A stretch of DNA of 64,000 nt from positions 310,001 to 374,000 of the forward strand of contig JAUIRK010000934.1 in NCBI GenBank assembly GCA_030549495.1, written 5' to 3'. The position numbers and the translations under genes are program-made. The notes below the pieces were generated by a model that saw only the letters and a list, made by a program, of their open reading frames with translations, did no database searches and was not told the origin of the DNA. Of this stretch, positions 54,791 through 64,000 are shown piece by piece (position 1 is the stretch's first letter; each line of letters starts with the position of its first letter). This DNA comes from Nectonema munidae (lineage: Eukaryota; Nematomorpha; Nectonematoida; Nectonematidae).

Positions 54791-57700
54791 TTTATTATAA
54801 TAAGCGATGAACTTATAAAAACAATTAAATAAATAAGTTGAGTTTCTTACAGAAAAAACAAAGTTCAAACTATAAAAAAAATTGAAATAGAAAACGAGAA
54901 AGAAAATGGTTATATTATATTTTAGAAGCAGAAAATAAAAGAATTCGCCATTTTTAAAAATCCAAAAAAAATATCTGTCGAATTTGCAGCTTATTTTACC
55001 CTTAAAATGGTTCCAAAAATTTTGGAGAAGTTTGAGAGGCTATCATACAAATTCTGGGGAACAGATATAATTGTAACTTCAAATATATATATTGTATATT
55101 ATATTTAGTTTATATGCAAAATTTAAATTAAATTCTCAAATTATTTACAAAGTTATTTACCTTTTTATTTTAAGCTATTTTTGCAGCTTATTTTACACAG
55201 ACCCTATTAAAACAGGTAATCCCAAAACGCACCACATTTTAGGGGGGGGGGGGGAAATAAAAAGATGAATTAATATCAAACAAGTTTTACAATAAGACAG
55301 GAAAAAGTTAAGCAATATTTATTTATTATTATAAGAAAAAATCCATGTAATATCTACTCGGTTAAAATAAACAAAATGCAGATAAGTAACACCCAAATCA
55401 GTTTGCAGGATATAAGGGCATTGCTGTAGTACAAACAAGGACCTAAAATTGTGCGAATTTTGATATTTTCGCAACGACTGAATTAAAGTGTTGTCCATGA
55501 GAAATGAGTCCATATATAATTGAAAGAAGGAATTTAATGAGAAAATAATCAGACTCTATAACAAGATTTATAAATTTAATAAACAACATAAACTTCGATT
55601 TGCTTACGTGTATTATTGAAAGAAACCTCTTGTAAATATCAAAGGCAGTGGTATATAAGTTATTGATTTATATTGGATTCATATTTGAAGAAAGCACCTA
55701 CATGGTATACGTATAATATAGAAAGACAAAAATGTAAAAAAGAAGTAATGTGATTTATGATAAAAAGAAGAAAGATTTCAAATAGTTTCTAGAAGTAAAC
55801 CCAAATTGATGCATTAAGACGAGGAATACTCAAAAAAGAAATGCAGATATTATTTTTTGAATGGTTTATGGCTTTAAACGAAACCTAAGTCGCTGTAGTT
55901 TGAAGAGCAGAAAAAATATATACTCAATCAAACAATTTAGTAGAATCTAAATAAAGTGAAATATGTATGTTAACACACAAGTTATTAATATAGAAAGTAT
56001 GCTTAATATTGCCATTTCAGTGAAGGACCAAGCTATTAAAATATAACTGATTGGGAATATAATTGTAAGTTTTTCAACAAAATCAAATATGATTAAATAT
56101 TTTTTATCAAGTATTACAAATGCACTTTTTTACGAGTATTTATTTAAGAAATATGTCAGTGGTCTTAAAACTACTTTCTTAAGTCAAACAAAAGAAAAGA
56201 AGAGAAAAGGGAAAGAATGAGTAGGATAGCAATGTTCCCAACAGAGTAAATATAAGGATAAAAATATGAAACATGCTAATTAATATAGGATCTATCAATG
56301 GTTTGTATGTGAAACTGTATATTATTAACACATTATGTTTACTATTATTGTATATATAACATACATAGAAAAGATAGAAAAGCATAGCTCGCTTGGTACA
56401 ATATGTCTATAACTTAAAATTTAATCTATAAAAATTAAAAAGGAAAACTATTAAAAGTGAAGAACACAAAATACTTTCTAAAATATAATTTTTTAAAACT
56501 AGATACTTTATTAAAAGTAAAAACTAGATTTTAAAATAAATTGTTATAAAAATAAATACTTTTATATTCTTTCTTGGTCCTTTTAAAAATTAAATGTTAA
56601 AATAAGTTGCATTATTATTCTCCTACAATACAATAAAAAAATGGTTGATATTTTTTATTTGAAAATTTAAATTGGGAATACTTTTTCAAGATTTTAAACG
56701 AGATAGATATTATTAATTTTAGAATTATTGTGATTAAAATAACAGATTAAATTTTACATAAATTATCATAGAAATTAGTTCTTGAATATTCATTTTCCCT
56801 TTACAAGTCAACTATCATTTGTTTACTCGTTTGCTTCATTTTTATGATAATATTTTTGAAAACTAATCACTTGCTTATCATTTTTTAATAAGTTTTTATA
56901 TTACTAAAACTTTTATTTCATGAGACACTGCTGGTATTCAAAATTTCAAGGAAAGTTTCTATAACAACTATTTCTGAACTTTTATCAAATATCTATATGC
57001 CCTACTATAAGAATATGTGTAAAAGAAGAAACTTATTTTGTTTTTCTTTAATTATAAAAATAATAATTTCTTTGAATTGATGGTCTTGAAAGAAAAATTA
57101 TTTGAAATGTTACTGTAATTTTTTTTTAATGTTTCAAATAGCCACTTGAATCTTATTATAGATAAATTAGCTCTGTGAAATCCTGAGAAAAAACATTTTT
57201 AGATATAAATTCTAAAAATCGTCGTATAAAAAAGCCTTTTTAAAAGGCTAAAGTTAGAATTATGCTGAAACCTAGGAAGGACAGGTATATTTGTCTGGTT
57301 GAAGATTGAAAGTAAAATAGACACTAAAAACATTATAACTGTGTTATTAAAATTGTGTTTTATGAGGAAAATACATAAATTCAAAGAAAGGGATCACGTA
57401 AATGTAAAATAATGTAATTACTTTGTTATATTGTTATAAAATTTATATACTTTTATATTTTACAGTTTCTGTTATTTGATTCTTCAAAATTTGACCAAAT
57501 GTGGCGCATTCAGCCTACGATTTTCTACGAAGTTGTTTTTTCAGGGTTTCACTTTAGGACTTTCTGTTTTTCTAGTTTTGTCACATTTTTATCATTTTCT
57601 CTTAATGGCTCTCTATTATTGCTGTCTAAGCGTGGACTTCATGTAATAAAGGAGGTAGGGTAATTACTAAACTATATTGGTTATATACACAAAAAGACAA

Positions 57701-58495
57701 GAGTAAGCTTAGAATTTGTGGAAATTTCATGGCTCTTGGCTGCAAGGTAGACATTACAATTCATTTAGCTGTCCCGTGTGATTTTTGTTCTATAGAGCAT
57801 AGTCATAATACCATTAAAGAAGGTTTCCATAGAAACAAGAGCAAAGCAAGTCAGATCCGCCTGCCATTACAGTTTTTAATAGATACTTTTTTCCTATGGA
57901 TATACGTGCTGGTTATGGCATAACTTATTCCATAAAACGTACACTGATAAACTACAAACAAGAAGCAGAATCTTTTGTAGTACATAATTAAATCATTTTT
58001 TAAAGAAAATTTGTTGATTATTATAATAAAAATATAATATCGAAACAAAATGTTTCAGTTGTTAAAAATGTACTTGATCTATTTATGTCAGCTGCCAGAA
58101 TTTTATTTGTAGACAGAGAAATAGTCAAAAACGCAATGATTTTCTTCTCGTATACTATGATTTTTATGATTTATGTTAGTTTAAATGGTTTTTTTTTATG
58201 AGTTTGTGTTCTTAGACTTAAATAATTTTTTGAAAAGTGATTAAACTACTATTTTTTTTGTATAATATGATTCCTTACAAAATGTAAAAAATACAAGCGT
58301 TACCAAATCACCCTATGAGGGTTAGCTACTTCAAAGTTGGTTTTTGCTGCTTATAAAAACTTCATAATAAACTATCTCATTTTTTATGCCTCCTATTATT
58401 TTGAAATACCATTTCATTTTAAAATATATTATTTTATTTTGTCTCCTTTCTTATGTTAATTATCTAGCAAATTTTTGAATTTTGAGTAAAAGGTA
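54791..58495. other. Intergenic, no gene seen
   Basis: AT-rich. A run of about 13 G lies at 55243-55255. A 64-codon frame at 57729-57923 has slightly higher GC but no homology I recognise. No exon is supported. Confidence 0.4.
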
Positions 58496-58650
58496 AGGTA
58501 AAGGTACCGTGGGTGTGTTTTCATTGACAAGGCACTGACCTCTTATGTCAAACAATGAATAAATTGGTTTCGATAAGGAATCGAATCCAGAGGCTTCCGT
58601 GCTGAGTCCATAATCTCAACCAACCTGCCATGCCACCCATAGAGTATGCC
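58496..58650 (-). repeat. tRNA-derived SINE, minus strand
   Basis: Minus strand: tRNA-like head with GGCAGGTTGGTTGAGATTAT, then the B-box region GGATTCGATTCC, then a body with GCCTTGTCAATGAAAACACA and a GTACCTTTACC end. Same family as 6030-6165 and 29497-30441 (GCCTTCTCGATGAAAAcac body). Confidence 0.65.
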
Positions 58651-58917
58651 GTAGGGGATACGTCAAATTAGTTTTCAAAAAACTTAAGTTATGCTGTAAA
58701 ATTTTTAGTTTTTGTTGAAGCTCCATAATTGAAATCAATCATTTATTCACATTCAACTCATACACTCATGACAAACATGTCATCTACCTTATGTATATAA
58801 ACCCCTGTATTCTTACTTAAAATCAATCATTTATTCACACGCAACTCAACTGTACACATCTGGCAATCATCATTGAATTTTTACTGATCACCTCGCTATT
58901 AATTATCCTATCTATAC

Positions 58918-60575
58918 ATGGCAAACCAAACTCCAACTCGGAAAAGGAAGGCTTATGCCTCATATACCATCGATCAAAAGCTGGAAGCAGTGACAAAAGT
59001 AAAAAAGGAGATTCACAAGCAAAAGTCTCAAGAGAATTTGGAGTTCCAGAAGGTACACTACGTGGTTGGATTCGAGATGAACAGAAACTGAGAGACTTCG
59101 TTAGAGATTTGGATGGACAAGATGGGCTGAAGAGAAAGAGAGCAAAGTTAGCTGCAGATCCTGCCTTGGATAAAGCCACTTTTGATTGGCTGTCTCAGAA
59201 GAACAACACCAATGTGCCCATTTCTGGCAGCATTCTTCGAGCTCAAGCTCAGAAGTTTCACAAAGAGATTCATGGAGAAAAAGATACTGTGCTCGTAGCT
59301 TTCAAGTGTTGGCTGCAACGCTTCCAAAGACGTCACGGAATCAAGTCAAAGTCACTCTCAGGAGAAATTTGTTCTACTGACACACAGGCTGCTGAACACT
59401 TCCTTCCAAGATACGATCAGTTAATAGAAGCAAATACCTACAGTGAAGAACAGATCTTCAATGCTGATGATACTGGGCGGTTTTACAAGTTCCTTCCAAG
59501 AAGAACTATGGCATCCAAGATCAAGTCAGCTTACCAGAGGCTGAAAAAGAACAATGATAGGATGACCCTTCTACTAGCTTGCAACCGAGCAGGAACGCTT
59601 AATATCAAGCCACTTGTGATTGGCAAGTCAAGAGCTCCTCGTTGTTTGAATAATATCATCATGGACAAACTCCCTCTCAAGTATACTCATTCATCTAGCG
59701 CCTGGATGACATCTTCAATCTTTGAAAAATGGTTTTTCAACATTTTTGTTCCATCTGTTCGGCGACATCTAAGGAAGATTGGAGAGGAAGAAAAAGCAGT
59801 ACTACTGCTCGATAATTGTCCTGCCTACCCCCTCCCCCTTCCAGGATGGAATGATCACAGTATACTATCTTCCAAAGAATTCTGCATATCTCTCTCAACC
59901 ACTTGATCAAGGCATCATCAACGCAGTGAAGAGTAACTACAAGAAACATATTGTTCAAGCCATCGTCGATGAGAATGCTGATGTAGATTTCTTGAAAAAG
60001 TTTAACATCAAGGATGCGGTTCATACTACAGCCAGGGCATGGAGTGACATCACACAAAAGTATATTATTAACTGCTGGTCCAAGGGTCTTCTATATCCCA
60101 AGGATGAAGATGACACTGGGGAAGATGAAGACTTCTGGGGATTCTCTCAGGCAGAAGTGGAAGCTGGGGAGGATCTCATGAAACAGAACTTGTTCAACAT
60201 TTCCGAAGAAGAACAAAAGAGCCAACCTTCCTTTGGGAGGAGGATGAAGGCAACATCTCGATAGCACAGCTTCTCACAGATCAGCAAATCCTCAGCAATG
60301 CTGTGTCAGCATTGGCCAATCACCTGCAGCTAAATCACAACAGACTGCTGAGCTACTCACTTCTGATCAGGTTGATGACGAGATGGACCAGTCAGTTTAA
60401 GAAGGTCTCTGCAAAAGATGCTGTCTTTGGTGGAGAACAACTGCTGAAACTCTTTGAGCAGCAAGGCATGTCTTTGGAAGTCCTGCAAATGCAGAATCTT
60501 CTTCATAAGGCTAAGAAGATAGAGAATCAGGCCACAAGGCAGAAGACAATTGACGACTTCTTCAAGAAACAGTAG
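58918..60575 (+). pseudogene. Tigger 2 transposase, lightly broken
   Basis: DDE transposase close to vertebrate TIGD/jerky-like proteins. Order: psq HTH (KRKAYASYTIDQKLEAVTKV, then in the next frame VSREFGVPEGTLRGWIRDEQ); CENP-B HTH (ISGSILRAQAQKFHKEI and FKCWLQRFQRRHGIKSKSLS); core with FNADDTGRFYKFLP (about 59457-59498), SRAPRCLNNIIMDKLP, AWMTSSIFEKWFF, LLLDNCPAYP (about 59804-59833) and QPLDQGIINAVKSNYKKH (about 59896-59949). An acidic tail ends RQKTIDDFFKKQ, stop 60573-60575. QKTIDDFF is a PIP-box pattern at 60540-60563. Frames shift near 59005, in the C-run near 59830, and near 60240-60260; no stop within the core. Confidence 0.88.
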
Positions 60576-60836
60576 TGTTCGCATTCTGATCACAATCCGT
60601 ATTTCTGTATTTCTATACATATGACTGATGTTTATATGACTTTAGCAGATTTTTGTGATATTTGTTGTATATGAACAATTATTTGAATTATCATAAATAA
60701 ATATTTCTGTCATATGTGTTCGTGTTTATCGATTATTAGAAAGTATAAAATAAAAAACTCGAAACTGTACCATGATTTCTTAAGTCAAGTAGGTCTCTAC
60801 TTTTTAAGACTAAAATCAAAATAGTCTAATATTTGT

Positions 60837-60884
60837 CTGATTATATTAATGGAATTACCCCTGATTATATTAATGGAATTACCC
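60837..60884. repeat. 24-bp tandem duplication
   Basis: CTGATTATATTAATGGAATT plus ACCC occurs twice in a row with no difference, in the 3' non-coding part of Tigger 2. Confidence 0.85.
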
Positions 60885-61007
60885 CCTAAACTTCGTTAAA
60901 TGTGTTTATAGATACTTATAATCTTAATTGTGACAATACACGGATCAGATAATTCACGGGGGGTTGGTCATCTTCCCAGTGGTCGTGTATTAAGGGGGGG
61001 ACTACTG

Positions 61008-62210
61008 TATAAAAGGCAATTCATTGCAAAATGTTAAAAGTTATTTTACTTTTTGTAGCTTGCACTAATTTAGCTTTTAAACTATTTTTGAATGATTCTG
61101 AGAAAAATGAAGTAATGCAATCTTAATTTATTGTTTGATTTTTGTTTGCACAATTTTTTCTTTATTTTATACCATTTTTTGAGAGTCTAACTAACTTATT
61201 CTTTTACACTAAAAAGAATGAAAAAATTCTAATACCAAGTTTTCTAACCTTAGTTCTGTTTTACATTTTTGATAGAAATTACCTCAGAAAAGTTATGTAA
61301 TTTGGATGTGTTTTTTTATTTATTTTTCTCAATAAAACATTTTTTCATTTTTTAGGAAGAAGAAATGGAACAACTGAAAATTAATGAATGATTTTTTTCA
61401 TTCAATAAAATTTCCAATTTTTTTATTGTTAATTGATATCTTTACCCCTTTTCTACATACAATTTAGAAATGGTGCTCATCTATTTGAAGTGAAAAAGAA
61501 GTAGTTATTTATAAGTCCTCATTCATTGTTGACGTTATGCTTAATAGGGCGGGGGTTAAAGTTTACATTAAGCTTAATTAAGAATGAAATAGAATAGACA
61601 AGAGAGGAGTAGGAATTCCGAAAAATTTGTTGTCTTTTTTGGAAGACGCTTGAAAGACCGCCCCCTCCAATAATTTAAAGGATGTGTGCCCCTGAATCAA
61701 TCACATTTTTTCTTATAAACATCGCAGGGCTTGCGCCGGTTTTTTACCCTGGTTTTCTTCCTCTGAAGAATTAAAGGTTTTTACGGTTAGGTAGGCTCAG
61801 GACGCGATTCTACGTGGTTAGTAATCGCTATCACTAGACAATAAGTTTGTTTCCAAATTGGGAGGTTCGGTTAGGATTGTATCGTTCTCTCAGTTGTATT
61901 TATATATTTTCACATAAATTCTTGTAAAATAATATATATAATAGAGCTATTCTTTTGTAACAAGGGCCGATTGGTGTTTAGTGGGATGGAAAGTCCAGTT
62001 AGACTTGGATAGATTGGGGGGCACGATATCCGAAAGGATGGGTGGAACGTCACAAAACAACTTAATTAATTAATTAATTAATTAATCGAGGGTGTGAAAA
62101 GTAGACTCTTTTCCTTCAGACTACATTCACTCATATAAATTTGTTTTCTCTATCAATCAAATATCCTTTCATCAATTTCTGTAATGTGCCTGATAGACTT
62201 CATTTTCAAA
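61008..62210. other. Intergenic; repeat fragments only
   Basis: Holds a fragment of the CAGGGGCG-ended MITE (about 61657-61694: CGCCCCCTCCAATAATTTAA and GTGTGCCCCTG). A moderately GC-rich block (61725-62095) ends in a TTAA/AATT microsatellite, possibly a LINE 3' end. No coding homology. Confidence 0.45.
62064..62095. repeat. (TTAA)n microsatellite
   Basis: About seven TTAA/TAAT units ending the GC-richer block 61725-62095; this placement is typical for the 3' end of some LINEs. Confidence 0.7.
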
Positions 62211-62501
62211 TGAAAAGCCTATTCACCCCCACCCCCCAACAATTTTGAATTTTTTTTAAATAGTGTATATACGATATGCAAATTTAACTAAAATATTTTC
62301 TCTGGAAGTATAGTATTTAAATTTCACCAATTTTGTAAAAAAAATATAAGGTAGTCTTATAAATTTAGGTATGCACTGAATACACCCTATTTTAAAGGAT
62401 TGCTTGAATATTTGGTCTCCCGTGGTATTTCCAGACCAGTAATTTTGAAAATTGCAAAAAAAAATTTCGCCCCCAATAATTTTGAGGATGTGCGCCCCTG
62501 T
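62211..62501 (+). mobile_element. CAGGGGCG-ended MITE family, copy 3
   Basis: Left part AAAAGCCTATTCACCCCCAC; interior GGATTGCTTGAATATTTGGT and CCAGACCAGTAATTTTGAAA; right end AATAATTTTGAGGATGTGCG then CCCCTG. It matches copy 1 (9589) in the same orientation and copy 2 (17985) inverted. Left CAGGGGCG is lost in this copy. Non-coding. Confidence 0.75.
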
Positions 62502-63408
62502 GTTGGAGATATTTCTAATCGAATACTATTTCTATTTGCAACCAATGAATCTTTGCTCTTCCTTGCAATTCAGAGTGATTTTGGATGGAGCATTCTAAGT
62601 CCTGCCAAAACTTGAATTATCTGTCTGTGATCCTAGCTGCCTTTGAAGAAACAGATTTATCTTATGTTTATTATTTCCTTTTTTGTAAGTCGTAAAGTAT
62701 TTTCGACGAGCTTTTTATAAGTAAAGAGTGTGAATTTCGACACTTAGATAATGATTCAAGCACTATTTTGTGTAATTGTGAACACGTTGCTATAAAAGCA
62801 ACCAAAAATTCTATTGTTGAGCATATCAACATGCTTCACAACTTCTCTATTTGTCACAGAACACATTAAAGAAAATGAGGAACTATAGCTCTTCCATCAG
62901 GCTTGGTTGCCTCACATGATTGTCTCGTTAAGTTTGTAAAAGTTTTACATCTAAGATTTCTTATATTTACATTTTCTAGAGTTCGATATAATATGGAAGA
63001 TACAAAACGCGAATTTATTCAATAAGTATACAAAATATTTCGTTCATTACTAAATATTTTACATTTTTATATGAATATTTTACATTTTCTTATATAGGGT
63101 CGTGGCAATTGGGTTTTTTATATTTAATTTTAAATGTTTTTCTCATCTTTCTTTTTAAGACTAAGTCAATTATTTTTCGCAATTTTTCAAAAAAATTAAA
63201 GGCGGAAAATTTTCATCGCAACTTTTTTTGCTCCAAACCTTCTTTTGATTTACTCGATAAAACGACAAGAACGAACCAGGCCACTCTGATCTTCTTAGAC
63301 TCCTTTTTGACATCCTCGAAATCTTTATCCAGTAGCACTGCGAGTTCCCATTTCAAAGTTTGATCATATTTTTCCTTTTTACCACATCAATCAATTTTTG
63401 TTTTGCAG
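62502..63408. other. No exon defended; probable intron or upstream region of the COQ7-like gene
   Basis: I searched for a COQ7 DHAGE-type exon upstream and did not find one. A minus-strand open segment at 63230-63362 (WELAVLLDKDFEDVKKESKK) has coding-like composition but no homology. Confidence 0.35.
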
Positions 63409-63526
63409 CAAGAGTTCACGCTTAACTGCAGTGAGGAATTGAAGTATTTTGATGAATTTGCCCGGGTCAATCGAACCAGGCCTTCCTTCATAATTCCAAT
63501 CTTGAAAGCTACCGGAAAGTTTTTTG
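63409..63526 (+). CDS. COQ7-like internal exon (5-demethoxyubiquinone hydroxylase family), iron ligands not conserved
   Basis: 118-nt candidate exon: acceptor CAATTTTTGTTTTGCAG, donor TTTTTTG|GTAAAG, open with 39 codons. It encodes CSEELKYFDEFARVNRTRPS then FIIPILKATGKFFG. Human COQ7 has EKDHLKKFNELMVTFRVRPT then VLMPLWNVLGFALG; spacing and the FxE...RxRP[ST]xxxPxxxxxGxxxG pattern match without gaps. COQ7 is a mitochondrial di-iron hydroxylase of ubiquinone synthesis. However, the family EXXH iron-binding motif aligns with CSEE here, so both ligands appear lost. It may be a divergent paralogue, a decayed copy, or a chance likeness. Neighbouring exons would lie left (not found) and right of the window. 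Confidence 0.45.
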
Positions 63527-64000
63527 GTAAAGTTTTTAAAATATTTGATTTACCTAAGAAATAGAGATATGAGTAGGCATATTAATTTTTGACCTAAAAA
63601 ATCCTATTTTTTGACTTATAGCAAGAAATTTTTAATTCAATAGAAAAGTTTTTTTTTATTATACAATCAGTAAAATCAGTGTTTCTAAACCCTTTTTTTA
63701 ACAAAGATTAAACTTAAAAACTAACCTTAATTTAGTCATTAATTTCACTTAATTAATGAGGCCTAAAATTATTTGAAAAATTTTTATTTTTCAAAAAAGA
63801 AGTGTTTTTAATAAACCATTTTAGTAAATCATAATGAAAGAACAGATTTTTATCAACGAATCCATACTGCTGCATATATAACTTAAATCTGACATAGACA
63901 AGTGCGAACCACTTTGTACATTGACATGGACTTAGGAATTTTACTGGACAGTTTGCGACTAAAAAATTCTGTGGGTGATATTTGAAAAAAAAAGTTAAAA
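63527..64000. other. AT-rich end of window, no gene seen
   Basis: Follows the donor of the COQ7-like exon; presumed intron. No second exon recognised before the edge. Confidence 0.4.

Larger units (their letters stand above)
58651..61007 (+). mobile_element. Tigger 2: pogo/Tigger transposon, right end intact, left end uncertain
   Basis: The right terminus, inverted, begins CAGTAGTCCCCCCTTAATAC, ending at 61007 beside TA (61008-61009). This closely resembles the CAGTAGTCCCCCCTTATCCG terminus of known Tigger elements. The left terminus was not found; GCCGTAGGGGATACGTCAAA at about 58648 may be left subterminal sequence cut by the SINE. Coding GC is well above the flanks. Transposase relic at 58918-60575. 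A 24-bp tandem duplication lies at 60837-60884. Confidence 0.82.

Noticed and set aside
57729-57923. 64-codon frame with His/Cys residues.
   Set aside because: No recognisable family, no clear splice sites, isolated in AT-rich DNA.
63109-63363. Plus frame and opposite minus frame (WELAVLLDKDFEDV) just before the COQ7-like exon; also an 11-base CGAACCAGGCC shared with that exon.
   Set aside because: Neither frame shows COQ7 motifs; the short shared word could hint at a duplicated exon but the surrounding residues do not align.
1-64000. LTR retrotransposon, endogenous virus, Polinton or CRISPR array.
   Set aside because: No paired long terminal repeats, gag/protease/integrase, capsid or envelope motifs, and no direct-repeat/spacer pattern were seen.

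Overview
This is a eukaryotic, AT-rich (roughly 30% GC by eye), repeat-dense invertebrate window. Intron-bearing animal genes, tRNA-derived SINEs, RTE-like LINEs, hAT, Tigger/pogo and piggyBac elements and very long microsatellites all point to a metazoan. The repeat mix would suit an arthropod such as a parasitic copepod, but the species is inference only. I see no rRNA, no functional tRNA, no CRISPR, no bacterial operon and no LTR or other virus-like element.

Host genes. Four are supported. (1) UBFD1, minus strand: three exons between 10290 and 4247; the first and last exons lie elsewhere or outside the window. (2) A methionine aminopeptidase of the mitochondrial METAP1D type, minus strand: six exons between 44179 and 28031 that join in phase into 313 codons plus stop. 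All five metal ligands are kept, but the substrate-pocket motif and one catalytic His are changed. (3) MED8, a Mediator head subunit, minus strand: one exon, 46525-47214. (4) At the right edge, plus strand, one exon (63409-63526) resembling COQ7 but without the usual iron ligands. Nothing in the layout links these genes functionally.

Layout. 1-2888: decayed LINE whose RT region carries a PHD-like zinc finger. 4247-10290: UBFD1, whose 5.4 kb intron holds MITEs, a SINE and a dead hAT. 10300-18230: TTAA-flanked MITEs, a ZBED5-like hAT relic and a small hAT MITE. 18244-21471: repeat X and a Tigger with intact ends (Tigger 1). 23110-24723: SINE and a decayed Tigger (Tigger 3). 26370-27410: a minus-strand LINE fragment. 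28031-44179: the aminopeptidase gene. Its 11.1 kb intron 3 is a nest: a hAT inside a SINE; a piggyBac inside repeat X, with a 3 kb (CA)-rich minisatellite inside the piggyBac; and a truncated LINE with a clean target duplication. 44180-51918: MED8 in AT-rich DNA. 51919-54790: a SINE, then a tandem 588-bp repeat with a retroposon whose TTC tail has grown from 9 to 82 units. 58496-61007: SINE and a third Tigger (Tigger 2). 61008-64000: GC-ended MITE copies and the COQ7-like exon.

Most of the sequence is transposon history. Several insertions can be ordered because their target duplications, empty sites or duplicate copies survive in this window. All three Tigger copies keep a PCNA-binding-type motif (QxxIxxFF) at the C-terminus.
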